IMG/VR virus record: IMGVR_UViG_3300009159_000253
Location: 1 to 27,542 of that record
Source: a virus
DNA length: 27,542 nt
Strand: one strand, 5' to 3'
Shown piece by piece: positions 14,199 through 21,956 of this stretch; within the stretch, counting starts at the first letter, position 1, and each line of letters opens with the position of its first letter. The notes beneath the pieces are model-generated. The model saw nothing but the letters and a program-made list of their open reading frames with translations, did no database searches and was not told the DNA's origin. Position numbers and translations under genes: made by a program.

Positions 14199-15584
14199 AT
14201 GAGAATTACAACACTATTATCTAGATTAATCTTGGAACAATCAAGATTCCAAGTACTATTTGACAAAATGGTTAAACCCCCTGTTAGTTCTGATAAGAAA
14301 AAGACTAAAGCAAAAGGTTTAATGGATTTCGAGACATTAAAAACAATTATATTTGCTGACCCAACAACTAAGGCTCCTGAAGGATTTAATGTTGATTATG
14401 TGAAAGAGACTGATATGGACCCTGTTAAAGTTGGAAAATACACTCAATGGTTATTGAAAAACTTTGTTAATCCTAGTATGTCTGAATTAGAATTACCTGC
14501 GGACCAAGAAATTGACCGTACAAGTAAAGCGTATAAAAATGCTACGATGGAGTTCAGAAGATTATTCCTTGAGGATTTGTATAAGACGACTGATGATTTG
14601 AAAAAATTCGAAAGAGCTAAAACATATCTTCCACAAGAACAAAGAGATATTAATAAGTTTACTCCAAGAACTTTATTTGATACGTTGGCCGACTTCCAAA
14701 TTCCTGAAAAGAAAAGGGCTGAGATGGAAAAAAAAGAGGCTAAGAAATCGAGAGAAGGGTTCAATCACGCAGGTGGTGAAATTATTTATGAAGGTCCTAA
14801 GTGGACAATGATTCGTATTACTGACCAAGGTCAAGTTGGTAAAGACGCGGCAATTTATTATGGTGGGTTCCACGAATATGAGCAAGGGGAATCAAGATGG
14901 TGTACATCATCGCCAGGTCTAACTTACTTCAATGGGTACATTAAAGATGGTCCGTTATATGTTATATTCCCTAATGATGATAAAGGTAAAGTAGGTAAGA
15001 AAACAGGGTTACCTGAAGAACGATACCAATTCCACTTTCCGTCAAATCAATATATGGATAGACATGATAGACAAATCAATCTTGTTGAGTACTTAAATGG
15101 GCCTATGTCGGATTTAAAAAAGTTCTTTAAACCTGAGTTCGCAAAAGGTTTAGTTAACAAGGGTGGTAATAAAGTTGAAATTAACTATCCTGACAGTGCG
15201 GCAGGTAAATTCGTTGCGTTATACGGATTTGATGATTTATTTGACAGTTTACCTCAAGATATTGAACATTTATTAATTAATAATAAATCTAAAGAAGATA
15301 TTGCGTTAGTAGTACCTGAATCATTAGGTCGATTCACATCATTACAAGCATTGTTATTACAAAATATCGTTAAGTCATTGCCTGAAAGTATTGGTAAGTT
15401 GACTAACTTAAATTTCTTAGCATTACCTAATAACAAAAGTTTAGTTTCATTACCTGTTGGAATTGGTAATATTCCTGGATTAGCTTTCATTAACTTGAAA
15501 GACAGTAATCCTAAAGTTAAAATACCACCAGCATTACAAGAAAAATTAAGTAATGAAGGTAATGGATTTTATTATGTAAATTAA
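14199..15584 (+). CDS. leucine-rich-repeat protein with leader and WCTSSP domain, candidate virion effector
   Basis: 461 residues. An N-terminal amphipathic leader (MRITTLLSRLILEQSRF) is followed by a charged helical region (~30-185). A folded domain at about 190-320 contains GGEIIYEGPKWTMIRI, then ESRWCTSSPGLTYFNGY (C235) and GPLYVIF. Leucine-rich repeats occupy about 350-445, with three or four units such as SLPESIGKLTNLNFLAL. LRRs bind proteins. The WCT...Y...LYVI pattern recalls uncharacterised PcfJ-like domains in phage proteins. With a leader like that of two other proteins here, I infer packaging in the capsid and possible delivery to the host. There is no signal peptide. Confidence 0.82.
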   Translation: MRITTLLSRLILEQSRFQVLFDKMVKPPVSSDKKKTKAKGLMDFETLKTIIFADPTTKAPEGFNVDYVKETDMDPVKVGKYTQWLLKNFVNPSMSELELPADQEIDRTSKAYKNATMEFRRLFLEDLYKTTDDLKKFERAKTYLPQEQRDINKFTPRTLFDTLADFQIPEKKRAEMEKKEAKKSREGFNHAGGEIIYEGPKWTMIRITDQGQVGKDAAIYYGGFHEYEQGESRWCTSSPGLTYFNGYIKDGPLYVIFPNDDKGKVGKKTGLPEERYQFHFPSNQYMDRHDRQINLVEYLNGPMSDLKKFFKPEFAKGLVNKGGNKVEINYPDSAAGKFVALYGFDDLFDSLPQDIEHLLINNKSKEDIALVVPESLGRFTSLQALLLQNIVKSLPESIGKLTNLNFLALPNNKSLVSLPVGIGNIPGLAFINLKDSNPKVKIPPALQEKLSNEGNGFYYVN

Positions 15585-15613
15585 TTTTAGTACCTTTATA
15601 AAAAAGTATTATT

Positions 15614-15904
15614 ATGAACAATGTTGATATTGATATCTATGTAAATCAATTAATAACTTTCTTCGATAAGAACCCTAATGATTTAATCGACCTTATTGGT
15701 AATTTACTGAAAGAGTCTTTTTACGAAAAAGTTAGGGAACAATGTATCAAGAATAGTGAAATTGGTGATGAAGTTTCATTAACTCAGAAACAAATTATTG
15801 ATATTGTTGTTGAACTTAAAAAAGTTAAGTCAATTGAGTATGATAAATCCAAATTATATAGTATCGTACAAGAAACCAAATTCGGTTCAATTTTTTTAAA
15901 TTAG
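15614..15904 (+). CDS. hypothetical protein
   Basis: 96 residues, mostly helical, acidic in the first half (MNNVDIDIYVNQLITFFDKN). Two parts stand out: FYEKVREQCIKNSEIGDEVS in the middle and LYSIVQETKFGSIFLN at the end. No family is recognised. A weak TACCTTTA -7-like element lies at 15591-15598, but its -33 partner is poor. The gene ends 1 nt before the strong host-type promoter of the next gene. Confidence 0.65.
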   Translation: MNNVDIDIYVNQLITFFDKNPNDLIDLIGNLLKESFYEKVREQCIKNSEIGDEVSLTQKQIIDIVVELKKVKSIEYDKSKLYSIVQETKFGSIFLN

Positions 15905-15905
15905 T

Positions 15906-15936
15906 TTTGTTTTATTCGAAAATTAACGTATCTTTG
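15906..15936 (+). promoter_or_regulatory. Bacteroidetes-type promoter of the DUF932-like gene
   Basis: TTTG at 15906-15909, a 19-nt spacer and TATCTTTG at 15929-15936 match the TTTG/TAnnTTTG consensus fully. The start codon is 26 nt downstream at 15962. Spacing is identical to that of the promoter at 1343-1373. Confidence 0.78.
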
Positions 15937-15961
15937 TATTCTAATCTTAAAACAGAAACAT

Positions 15962-16717
15962 ATGATGACTATCGAACAAATTAAATCTACCGCACCTGCA
16001 GTTTTCACAACTACACCATCACCTAAAATGTCCGAGAAGTACGTGTTCGTACCTACCATGGATATCTTGGAGAACTTCCAAAAACAAGGGTGGGAACTTT
16101 CGTCTGTAAAACAAACTGGCCGTGGTGTTCACGGTGTCCACGAACTAAGACTTCGTAATGGAGAACTCCCAAAGGTTGGGGACTGTTTGGTTGAGGCAAT
16201 CATCCGTAATTCACATAATGGTATGGCAACTTTCTCGGTAAGTGCTGGCCTTCATAGATTGGTTTGTAGTAACGGTTTAACTGTTCCTACGTCACTTTCA
16301 GAATCATTTAACCTTAGACACCAAAGATTCGATTTGGACGAGGTAAAACAACTTACAGAGAGTTTTGCGGGACGTTTACCACTTATCCAATCATCAGTCG
16401 ACCGAATGATGAGTAAGGAGTTAACAACCCCTGAAAAAATCCAATTCGTTAAACAGGCGATTAATACTCGTTGGAAAACAGGTACAGTACCTGCAAGTTT
16501 AGATGTCATGGCAATCATGTACCCTAAACGTGAAGAAGATAACAAGAACGACCTATGGACAGTGTTCAATGTAGTTCAGGAGAACTTCATTCGTGGGGGA
16601 CTTGAGTACACTTCATCTCGTGGTCGTAAGACTTCTTTGAAAGGGTTGAAGAGTATCATGGCGGTTAACCAAGTGAATACTAAACTTTGGGATTTGGCGG
16701 AACAGTTTTCATACTAA
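15962..16717 (+). CDS. DUF932-like phage/plasmid protein
   Basis: 251 residues (start at 15962 or the adjacent ATG at 15965). The central part matches the DUF932 pattern: KYVFVPTMDILENFQKQGW, then ELRLRNG, VGDCLVEAIIRNSHNG and GLHRLVCSNGLTVP. Biochemical function is unknown; members occur on plasmids and phages. It is monocistronic, with a consensus host-type promoter and a following GC-rich hairpin, which suggests strong early expression. Codon use is unlike the neighbours: Arg is mostly CGT, and Phe, Asn and Ile favour C-ending codons. That fits translational optimisation or recent acquisition. Confidence 0.85.
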   Translation: MMTIEQIKSTAPAVFTTTPSPKMSEKYVFVPTMDILENFQKQGWELSSVKQTGRGVHGVHELRLRNGELPKVGDCLVEAIIRNSHNGMATFSVSAGLHRLVCSNGLTVPTSLSESFNLRHQRFDLDEVKQLTESFAGRLPLIQSSVDRMMSKELTTPEKIQFVKQAINTRWKTGTVPASLDVMAIMYPKREEDNKNDLWTVFNVVQENFIRGGLEYTSSRGRKTSLKGLKSIMAVNQVNTKLWDLAEQFSY

Positions 16718-16722
16718 CACAA

Positions 16723-16745
16723 GGAGGGGAGTTCCCCCTCCATTT
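16723..16745 (+). terminator. GC-rich hairpin after the DUF932-like gene
   Basis: GGAGGGG (16723-16729) and CCCCTCC (16735-16741) form a perfect 7-bp stem with a 5-nt loop, followed by ATTTT. The stem stands out in this AT-rich sequence. The T tract is short, so termination may be partial. It begins 5 nt after the stop codon. Confidence 0.65.
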
Positions 16746-16756
16746 TACAATTAACT

Positions 16757-18538
16757 ATGGCGGACATATATAAATTTACTAAATCTGATTATACCACAAA
16801 GATTTATCAATCTCACAGCGAGTTCAACGGAAACCTTGCGACTGAGGAGTTTAGTGTTGAGAATGAAGATAACCTTTTTGGTGTTAAAATGAGCAACAGT
16901 GAGATGTATAGTTCAAAACATCCTAAATGGACTATTGATAAATCATTATACACTGAGGAAGATTTTGTTGAAAACTACGGTAATCCGATGGCATCTGTTA
17001 TTATTTATCGACCAACAGTTGTTGTAACTAAGGATGATAAGAAAGTTGCCATTAAATTTTTTGAATACCAAAGAAGTCGGGTACAAGGTAAAACCTATTT
17101 TAGGGTGTCAACCAAAGTACAGTACATAACATTCAATTACATAACCCATTCCTTATACTCTGGACATATAACTAATTACCATAAGAAAAGGAAGTTCACT
17201 AAAAGAGTTAAACGTAATTGTTTTTATGATGACTCTCTTAATAGAATGTCAAGTATATTGTCTGCGATGGTTAGAAATGTCTTAGAAAAGACTCCTGAAC
17301 TATTAATCAATAATACGGTTGTAAATGATGTTATAACACATTTCATTGACAACATCCCTAATACTGAAAAATATGTACTGAACACTCCTCCTGAAATTTT
17401 ATTTAAACTATATTTGGACGGACATAAAATAAAATCCCCAAATAATTGGAGTACATTTATTAACATTTACCCCCAACCTAAAAAGAAAGATTATGTTAAA
17501 CATAAATTAAAATTTATGGATGCGTTTATGTTTATCCACGGATTACAGGGAGATAAGATTAAACGAGTATTACATAAGGTTACCAACATTCGAGGATTGG
17601 ATTTCTTTAAATTCACCAATGATTTTTTTGGTAAGGAATTCATGTCATCCCAAGACGATAAATTAATTCAAGATGTTTTTGAATGTAATTTATATATTAA
17701 TGGAGGAATGACGGGGTACTTAAAAGATTTATCTAAGAGAGAGAAAAACAATTCTTTTGAGGTGTTTAAACAAGTCCTACGTGGTGATATAGATATGAAT
17801 ACATACTATGACCATTTCAGAATGATAAACCAATTACGTCAATTTGAACCTGTTAAGTGGGATGCTAAAGACTATGACAGTTTTACGAATGAACATATGG
17901 TTTTGAGTGATAAGATTTCTTTTTACACTAAAGGGACATTCGAAAGAATATATGGAGAAGAGTTTACAAACAGAGTACAAGAACCTCTTAATATTGATGG
18001 CATCACCTATTACCCGGTATTGTTAAAAACATCTGACGAGTATAATATGGAGTCTTTTATACAATCTAATTGTGTGAAAGGATATGTTGACAAAGCACCG
18101 TCACTAATCATTTCATTTAGAGAGGGTAGTCAAGAGTCTAAAGTAAGGTCGACCATTGAATTTACTATTTCTGAGGAGAATAAAATACTTAAATTAAAAC
18201 GAGTACAAACTTTGGGAAGGTTTAATAGAAGGTTGGAGGATGAATGGAAAAAACCTTTAATGATGTTGGATTTAAAAATAAGTAAATTAATGTCCGCCAA
18301 ATTATTTGAATTACCTGGTGTGATTTTAAAAATTGGTTACAAGGAATTTAAGTCGGGGTCACATTTTGTTGATAAACCATATTATGGTCATCACCCAATG
18401 AATACGACTCAGTTATTAAAAGTGTTGACTTGGGAGGACCCAAGAATAAACAACAGACCAACTAGTAATTATGGTAACCTACCATTTCCTGAAAATTTGG
18501 TAGAACCTTTACCTTTATTAGAAGGTGATTTAGATTAA
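16757..18538 (+). CDS. PcfJ-like protein
   Basis: 593 residues. The C-terminal part (about 415-500) matches the PcfJ pattern: YPVLLKTSDEYNMESFIQSN leading to CVKGY (C439), then SLIISFREG, STIEFTIS and LKLKRVQTLGRFNRR. PcfJ proteins are known from the Enterococcus pCF10 conjugation region and many phages; their activity is not established. The N-terminal ~400 residues are unrecognised, with a basic patch at ITNYHKKRKFTKRVKRN (about 140-156) that may bind nucleic acid. It follows the DUF932-like hairpin, so it depends on read-through or an unseen promoter. The next gene starts 4 nt after its stop. Confidence 0.72.
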   Translation: MADIYKFTKSDYTTKIYQSHSEFNGNLATEEFSVENEDNLFGVKMSNSEMYSSKHPKWTIDKSLYTEEDFVENYGNPMASVIIYRPTVVVTKDDKKVAIKFFEYQRSRVQGKTYFRVSTKVQYITFNYITHSLYSGHITNYHKKRKFTKRVKRNCFYDDSLNRMSSILSAMVRNVLEKTPELLINNTVVNDVITHFIDNIPNTEKYVLNTPPEILFKLYLDGHKIKSPNNWSTFINIYPQPKKKDYVKHKLKFMDAFMFIHGLQGDKIKRVLHKVTNIRGLDFFKFTNDFFGKEFMSSQDDKLIQDVFECNLYINGGMTGYLKDLSKREKNNSFEVFKQVLRGDIDMNTYYDHFRMINQLRQFEPVKWDAKDYDSFTNEHMVLSDKISFYTKGTFERIYGEEFTNRVQEPLNIDGITYYPVLLKTSDEYNMESFIQSNCVKGYVDKAPSLIISFREGSQESKVRSTIEFTISEENKILKLKRVQTLGRFNRRLEDEWKKPLMMLDLKISKLMSAKLFELPGVILKIGYKEFKSGSHFVDKPYYGHHPMNTTQLLKVLTWEDPRINNRPTSNYGNLPFPENLVEPLPLLEGDLD

Positions 18539-18542
18539 CAAT

Positions 18543-18854
18543 ATGGAAATTATACCAAAACATTGTATCGATATTTTTATTGATAAGTTTAAATCTTATC
18601 CCTCGGTTATCGAACTTAACCCAAGTAAGACTAAAGAATCAATCAATAAATTCTTAAGTAAGTCTGAGTTAGTTTGGATTAATGAATTTATAGGTGGTGA
18701 CGATAAAAAACATACAAAAGAAAAATTTGTAATCTACGATTCTACAGGAATCATGATATATATAAATGAAGAGTTAACTCTATTTATCTTAACTACAATC
18801 GATAGATATGAAGTTGCGAACTTCTCAATACAAACATTAAAAAGATTAAAATAA
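18543..18854 (+). CDS. hypothetical protein
   Basis: 103 residues, unrecognised. N-terminal HCIDIFIDKFKSYPSVIEL, a middle ELVWINEFIGGDDKKHTKEK and strands FVIYDSTGIMIYI then LTLFILTTIDRYEVANFSI. This is a small alpha/beta protein. It is translationally linked to the PcfJ-like gene (4-nt gap). Its stop overlaps an upstream in-frame ATG of the endonuclease gene that follows (TAATG at 18852-18856). Confidence 0.68.
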   Translation: MEIIPKHCIDIFIDKFKSYPSVIELNPSKTKESINKFLSKSELVWINEFIGGDDKKHTKEKFVIYDSTGIMIYINEELTLFILTTIDRYEVANFSIQTLKRLK

Positions 18855-18870
18855 TGATTTTTTTTAGTCG

Positions 18871-18901
18871 ACTTGGTGATATTTATAGTGAAACACCAAG
18901 T
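18871..18901 (+). promoter_or_regulatory. hairpin with embedded TATTTATA just before the GIY-YIG start
   Basis: ACTTGGTG (18871-18878) and CACCAAGT (18894-18901) are perfect 8-nt inverted arms around a 15-nt loop. The loop contains TATTTATA at 18880-18887. The 3' arm ends 3 nt before the ATG at 18905. Read-through RNA would fold and hide the start region; RNA begun just downstream of the motif would lack the 5' arm. T4 I-TevI is controlled by a similar arrangement. Confidence 0.5.
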
Positions 18902-18904
18902 AGC

Positions 18905-19564
18905 ATGGAAAAAAGTAAAATTTATAAAATCACAAATAAAAAAAATGATTTAATTTATATTGGTTGTACAATTAATTCTTTGAAAAGAAGGTTTCATGAA
19001 CATCTTTATAGGTGTTTTAAAACTGATTATAAATCAAAATTATATAATTCAATAAAAAAATATGGTCAAGAAAATTTTACCATAGAGTTGATTGAAGAAT
19101 GTGATTTAAACGTTATATATGAAACGGAAAAAAAATATATAAAACAATATGATTCATATAATAATGGGTTAAACTCTACATTCGGAGGTGAAGGGTGTTT
19201 AGGGTATATACATTCTCCTGAAATAAGAGTTAAAATATCTGAAGCGGTTAAAAATGGTAATTCCCATAAAGGGAAAACATATAAAGAGTTATATGGAGAT
19301 AATGCGGACGAAGAAAAAGAAAAAAGACGATTGTCCGTTGAAAAAGGTTGGGAATCAATGTCTGATGAGGATAAAAATAAACGAGTTAGTAAGATTAAAG
19401 ATAGTGCTCGTAAAAATTCTAAATATGGTGTTGATTTAATTAAAAAAATAAAACAAAAAATAAATGAAGGGGTAAAAGTTAAACAATTAAAAGAACTCTA
19501 TCCTCAAGTCAGTGAAAATTATTTCTATTCATTAAAAAATGGTAGAAGATGGTCGGATTTATAA
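18905..19564 (+). CDS. GIY-YIG homing endonuclease
   Basis: The preferred start is the ATG at 18905 (MEKSKIYKITNKKND), which places the GIY-like IYK at the family's normal position. A longer frame from ATG 18854 adds 17 residues not typical of the family. About 219 residues. IYIGCT and RRFHEH belong to the nuclease domain, and YGQENFTIELIEECD with ETEKKYIKQYDSY continue the conserved pattern. SPEIRVKISEAVKNG is NUMOD3-like. The C-terminus is a helix-turn-helix (KIKQKINEGVKVKQLKELYP). It is a free-standing mobile element. A hairpin with a TATTTATA loop sits just before the start. Confidence 0.87.
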   Translation: MEKSKIYKITNKKNDLIYIGCTINSLKRRFHEHLYRCFKTDYKSKLYNSIKKYGQENFTIELIEECDLNVIYETEKKYIKQYDSYNNGLNSTFGGEGCLGYIHSPEIRVKISEAVKNGNSHKGKTYKELYGDNADEEKEKRRLSVEKGWESMSDEDKNKRVSKIKDSARKNSKYGVDLIKKIKQKINEGVKVKQLKELYPQVSENYFYSLKNGRRWSDL

Positions 19565-19584
19565 ATAAAAATTAACTTAAAATT

Positions 19585-19908
19585 ATGGAAATTACAACAG
19601 AAGAATTAAAACAAAAAATTGAAAATGGCGATAAATTAATTGTGGACTTTTGGGGCACTTGGTGCCAACCATGTCGCATAATGAAACCCGCTTTTGAAAA
19701 AGTTGCTGAGGAATATAGAAAAGAAAATTCAGAGGTCCAACTGTATACTATGGATATTGATAAAAATAAAGAATTTGCGGTTTCATTAGGTGTTAGAGCA
19801 ATTCCTACCGTTAAATCATTTTCAGGTGGTAAAGAAGTCCATACTCAATCAGGTATTCAAATGGTGTCGCAAATTAAACAATTAGCGAATAACTTAATCA
19901 ATGGATAA
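19585..19908 (+). CDS. trxA: thioredoxin
   Basis: 107 residues, standard thioredoxin length. The active site is WCQPC (26-30; the classic form is WCGPC), preceded by VDFWGT. The cis-proline loop RAIPTV places Pro74 opposite the active site. FSGGK and a final helix complete the fold. It reduces protein disulfides, for instance in ribonucleotide reductase, using electrons from thioredoxin reductase. The Gly-to-Gln change in the active-site dipeptide will shift redox potential. It overlaps the glutaredoxin gene by 8 nt, so the pair is co-translated. A TATAAATA lies at 19560-19567 across the upstream stop codon. Confidence 0.95.
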   Translation: MEITTEELKQKIENGDKLIVDFWGTWCQPCRIMKPAFEKVAEEYRKENSEVQLYTMDIDKNKEFAVSLGVRAIPTVKSFSGGKEVHTQSGIQMVSQIKQLANNLING

Positions 19909-20185
19909 TTTAGTAATATTGTATACCATGAAAGGGTGTCCCTTTTGTGATATGATGAAAAAACAATTAGTTGAGGAAAACATTGAATATTATGAACGTG
20001 ATATTGATAAACATGATGAGGAACATAAATTATTTGTTGAGATAACAGGTAGTGATTATGTTCCATCATTTATGATTATTGAGGACCACGAGAGTGAGAA
20101 TCCAACGTCACACGTCTTCGCACCTGAGAAACACTTTAACGAGATTACTGAAGGGGTTGAGATTATTAAGAAATATATGTTGTAA
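19901..20185 (+). CDS. glutaredoxin
   Basis: 94 residues. The N-terminal strand VILYTM is followed by GCPFC (Cys13, Cys16), a dithiol active site close to CPYC. The cis-proline motif is YVPSF (Pro55). It reduces disulfides using glutathione or thioredoxin reductase and commonly serves phage ribonucleotide reductase, although no nrd gene is in this window. The start lies in the last codons of the thioredoxin gene. Confidence 0.88.
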   Translation: MDNLVILYTMKGCPFCDMMKKQLVEENIEYYERDIDKHDEEHKLFVEITGSDYVPSFMIIEDHESENPTSHVFAPEKHFNEITEGVEIIKKYML

Positions 20186-20202
20186 CTTTTTAAATAATTA
20201 AG

Positions 20203-20733
20203 ATGAACCTTAATTTCAATAAAGACGGTGTTACCCATACACCATTAAATCAGTGGGAATTATCTGATGGGAGTTTTTTGGTGATTTATCAAGGTAGTCG
20301 AGGTGACAACCCCGAGTTAGATTTTATTATCAAATATAAATCAACAAAGATAAAATCACGTTTACGAGCACCATCTCACACACATTGGATTGTTGACCTA
20401 ATCATTAAGTCAGAATATTCTCCTAGTGACATCTCTAACTATATTAAAGAATGGATTGAGATTTACGATAAGGTCGAACCATTTTCAACTAAAGAAGAAC
20501 GAAATGATTATAAACTTCTTTATAATGAATATTTCACTGAGAAGTACGATTTGTTAGATAATACAGGTGCGTTTAGTATAGAGTTCTTATCAGGATTAAT
20601 GGAGTTGTTCATCAAGTGTGAGAAACAAACTAAAAATGCTTTCATGTTTAAAAATCTATTAAACTTAATGAAGGAATATTGTGATGGGACTAAGGATTTC
20701 TATCAGGTTATTTCTTATTCTAAACGAGTTTAA
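20203..20733 (+). CDS. hypothetical protein
   Basis: 176 residues, unrecognised. The N-terminal third is beta-rich (HTPLNQWELSDGSFLVIYQG, then LDFIIKYKST). RAPSHTHWIVDLIIKSEYS follows, then a helical region (YIKEWIEIYDKVEPF) and a C-terminal helical bundle (GLMELFIKCEKQTKNAFMF). It lies 17 nt after the glutaredoxin gene. Its last 4 nt overlap the 3' end of the convergent minus-strand gene. Confidence 0.68.
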   Translation: MNLNFNKDGVTHTPLNQWELSDGSFLVIYQGSRGDNPELDFIIKYKSTKIKSRLRAPSHTHWIVDLIIKSEYSPSDISNYIKEWIEIYDKVEPFSTKEERNDYKLLYNEYFTEKYDLLDNTGAFSIEFLSGLMELFIKCEKQTKNAFMFKNLLNLMKEYCDGTKDFYQVISYSKRV

Positions 20734-21566
20734 AATAATACTATATCTGAACTTCTATCTTTAACTAACCACGGCTTGGAAAATAATTGAGTCTCAATTT
20801 CTGTGGTTAAATTATAGTCCTCTAAAAACATACTTTGGAACTTCCCGAGGTTAAAATCAAATACATCTAAAATTAAAGATTTGATTTTTTCTTTACTATA
20901 AATTGAGTTTGAATTAACTGAAATGAATAAATCTTCATCATCGTTTTTTTGTTTTGTAATCATAAACTCCATTCTATCGGTTGCTAACGAAGCAAAGAGG
21001 TGATTACAAACATATTCAGAATAAAATAATTCCAACCTGCCCATATTCAAACTATATCCGTATGGAAACTCTGATGATACTGACATAAATTCTGTGGTGT
21101 TATATGTGTCTAAGTTTGTGTAGTTATAAGGATAATCAAACTCTAACTCAAGTCGGTTAGTATAATTAATTGAATTAAGGTGACTCTGTTTATAATGACT
21201 TTCTAACCCACTTCTTAGTTCATTAATCGTGTGTTGATGGTATAATGGTCTCTCACTATTATAAAGGTCGAAATAGTAATCTAACTGACCAATAGGTTGT
21301 TTATAGTCAATGATGTCGATAAGGTTAATCTGTTTGACACCTAAAGAAGTTAAGACCTCTTTATTTTCTTTGTAAAAAGATTCTTTGATTACCGATAAGT
21401 CTAACACTTTGCCTGAGTCGGTATTACCATTAACAACATAAAATGTTTTAAAATCGGTAACCTGTAATCGGGTTGTTTGTGATTTATCTATTTGATTTAG
21501 AATGTAATCGGCTAATTTGTTAACAATACCTCTTCTTGAATTTGGATTAATATATCTCATACACAT
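20730..21566 (-). CDS. hypothetical protein on the minus strand
   Basis: 278 residues from ATG 21566, or 276 from the in-frame ATG at 21560 (MRYINPNSRRG). The family is not recognised. The N-terminal part (VNKLADYILNQIDKS, then FKTFYVVNGNTDSGKVLDLS) has a faint likeness to the first domain of S-adenosylmethionine synthetase (KIADQISD... and VVVNGE-type strands), but the catalytic His and Lys motifs are not seen, so I do not assign it. The middle is Tyr-rich (LEFDYPYNYTNLDTYN). It heads toward the convergent plus-strand gene and shares 4 nt with it. Confidence 0.65.
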   Translation of the reverse strand: MCMRYINPNSRRGIVNKLADYILNQIDKSQTTRLQVTDFKTFYVVNGNTDSGKVLDLSVIKESFYKENKEVLTSLGVKQINLIDIIDYKQPIGQLDYYFDLYNSERPLYHQHTINELRSGLESHYKQSHLNSINYTNRLELEFDYPYNYTNLDTYNTTEFMSVSSEFPYGYSLNMGRLELFYSEYVCNHLFASLATDRMEFMITKQKNDDEDLFISVNSNSIYSKEKIKSLILDVFDFNLGKFQSMFLEDYNLTTEIETQLFSKPWLVKDRSSDIVLF

Positions 21567-21590
21567 TTGTTATAAGTAATAAAATAAAAA

Positions 21591-21788
21591 TTATGAGTTT
21601 ATTACTTCAAGTTCTTCTCTGATACAAGGTAAAATTCTACCATCATCAAGTTTTATCATAATCTTTTCAAATTCACTACTATCTAAACATTTCTGATTAT
21701 CAATTGAAATAATTTTACCTTCCAAGAAATCTCTTTCATCAGTTATACTTAAACCAACCGTTGTTTTTATTCTATCTTCTTTTTTCAT
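21591..21788 (-). CDS. small hypothetical protein
   Basis: 65 residues with the preferred start at 21788 (MKKEDRIKTTVGL); a longer frame from 21836 adds an unlikely leader. The sequence has strand-rich character, with GKIISIDNQKC and MIKLDDGRILPCIREELEVI, like a small SH3 or KOW-type barrel. Function is unknown. It is followed on the same strand by 20730-21566 after 24 nt, so the two are one operon. An 11-bp inverted repeat lies upstream. Confidence 0.6.
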   Translation of the reverse strand: MKKEDRIKTTVGLSITDERDFLEGKIISIDNQKCLDSSEFEKIMIKLDDGRILPCIREELEVINS

Positions 21789-21822
21789 ATTGTATAATTT
21801 TTGTTTTACATACTTATAACAA

Positions 21823-21855
21823 ATGATAAACAACATTAAAACGATTGTTTATCAT
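21823..21855. repeat. perfect 11-bp inverted repeat in the leader of the minus-strand operon
   Basis: ATGATAAACAA (21823-21833) and TTGTTTATCAT (21845-21855) are perfect inverted arms with an 11-nt spacer. Neither strand shows a T tract after the stem, so it is not a normal terminator. It lies 35-67 nt upstream of the start at 21788. An operator or an mRNA leader hairpin is the best reading. Confidence 0.55.
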
Positions 21856-21907
21856 CGGACGTTATGTGAAATTGATAGTTAAAAAAACAAGAATGTTAAA
21901 TAGAAGA

Positions 21908-21934
21908 TAAAAAAAAAAGAGGGATAACCCTCTT
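21908..21934 (-). terminator. intrinsic terminator for the minus-strand Cys/Gln-rich small gene
   Basis: On the minus strand AAGAGGG (21934-21928) pairs with CCCTCTT (21923-21917), a 7-bp stem with a 4-nt TTAT loop, followed by a run of nine T (21916-21908). It starts 22 nt after the stop codon of 21957-22103. Confidence 0.82.
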
Positions 21935-21956
21935 CAATTCTGATAATGTAACACGA

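Noticed and set aside
15591-15598. TACCTTTA as a host-type -7 element for the gene at 15614
   Set aside because: The last base is A instead of G, and only TTTT lies near the -33 position, so it is too weak to list.
19560-19567. TATAAATA (T4 late consensus) before thioredoxin
   Set aside because: It spans the upstream stop codon and occurs once in this orientation before a gene; the recurrent motif here is the reverse, TATTTATA.
20730-21566. S-adenosylmethionine synthetase for the 278-residue minus-strand protein
   Set aside because: Only a faint N-terminal resemblance; catalytic motifs are not visible.
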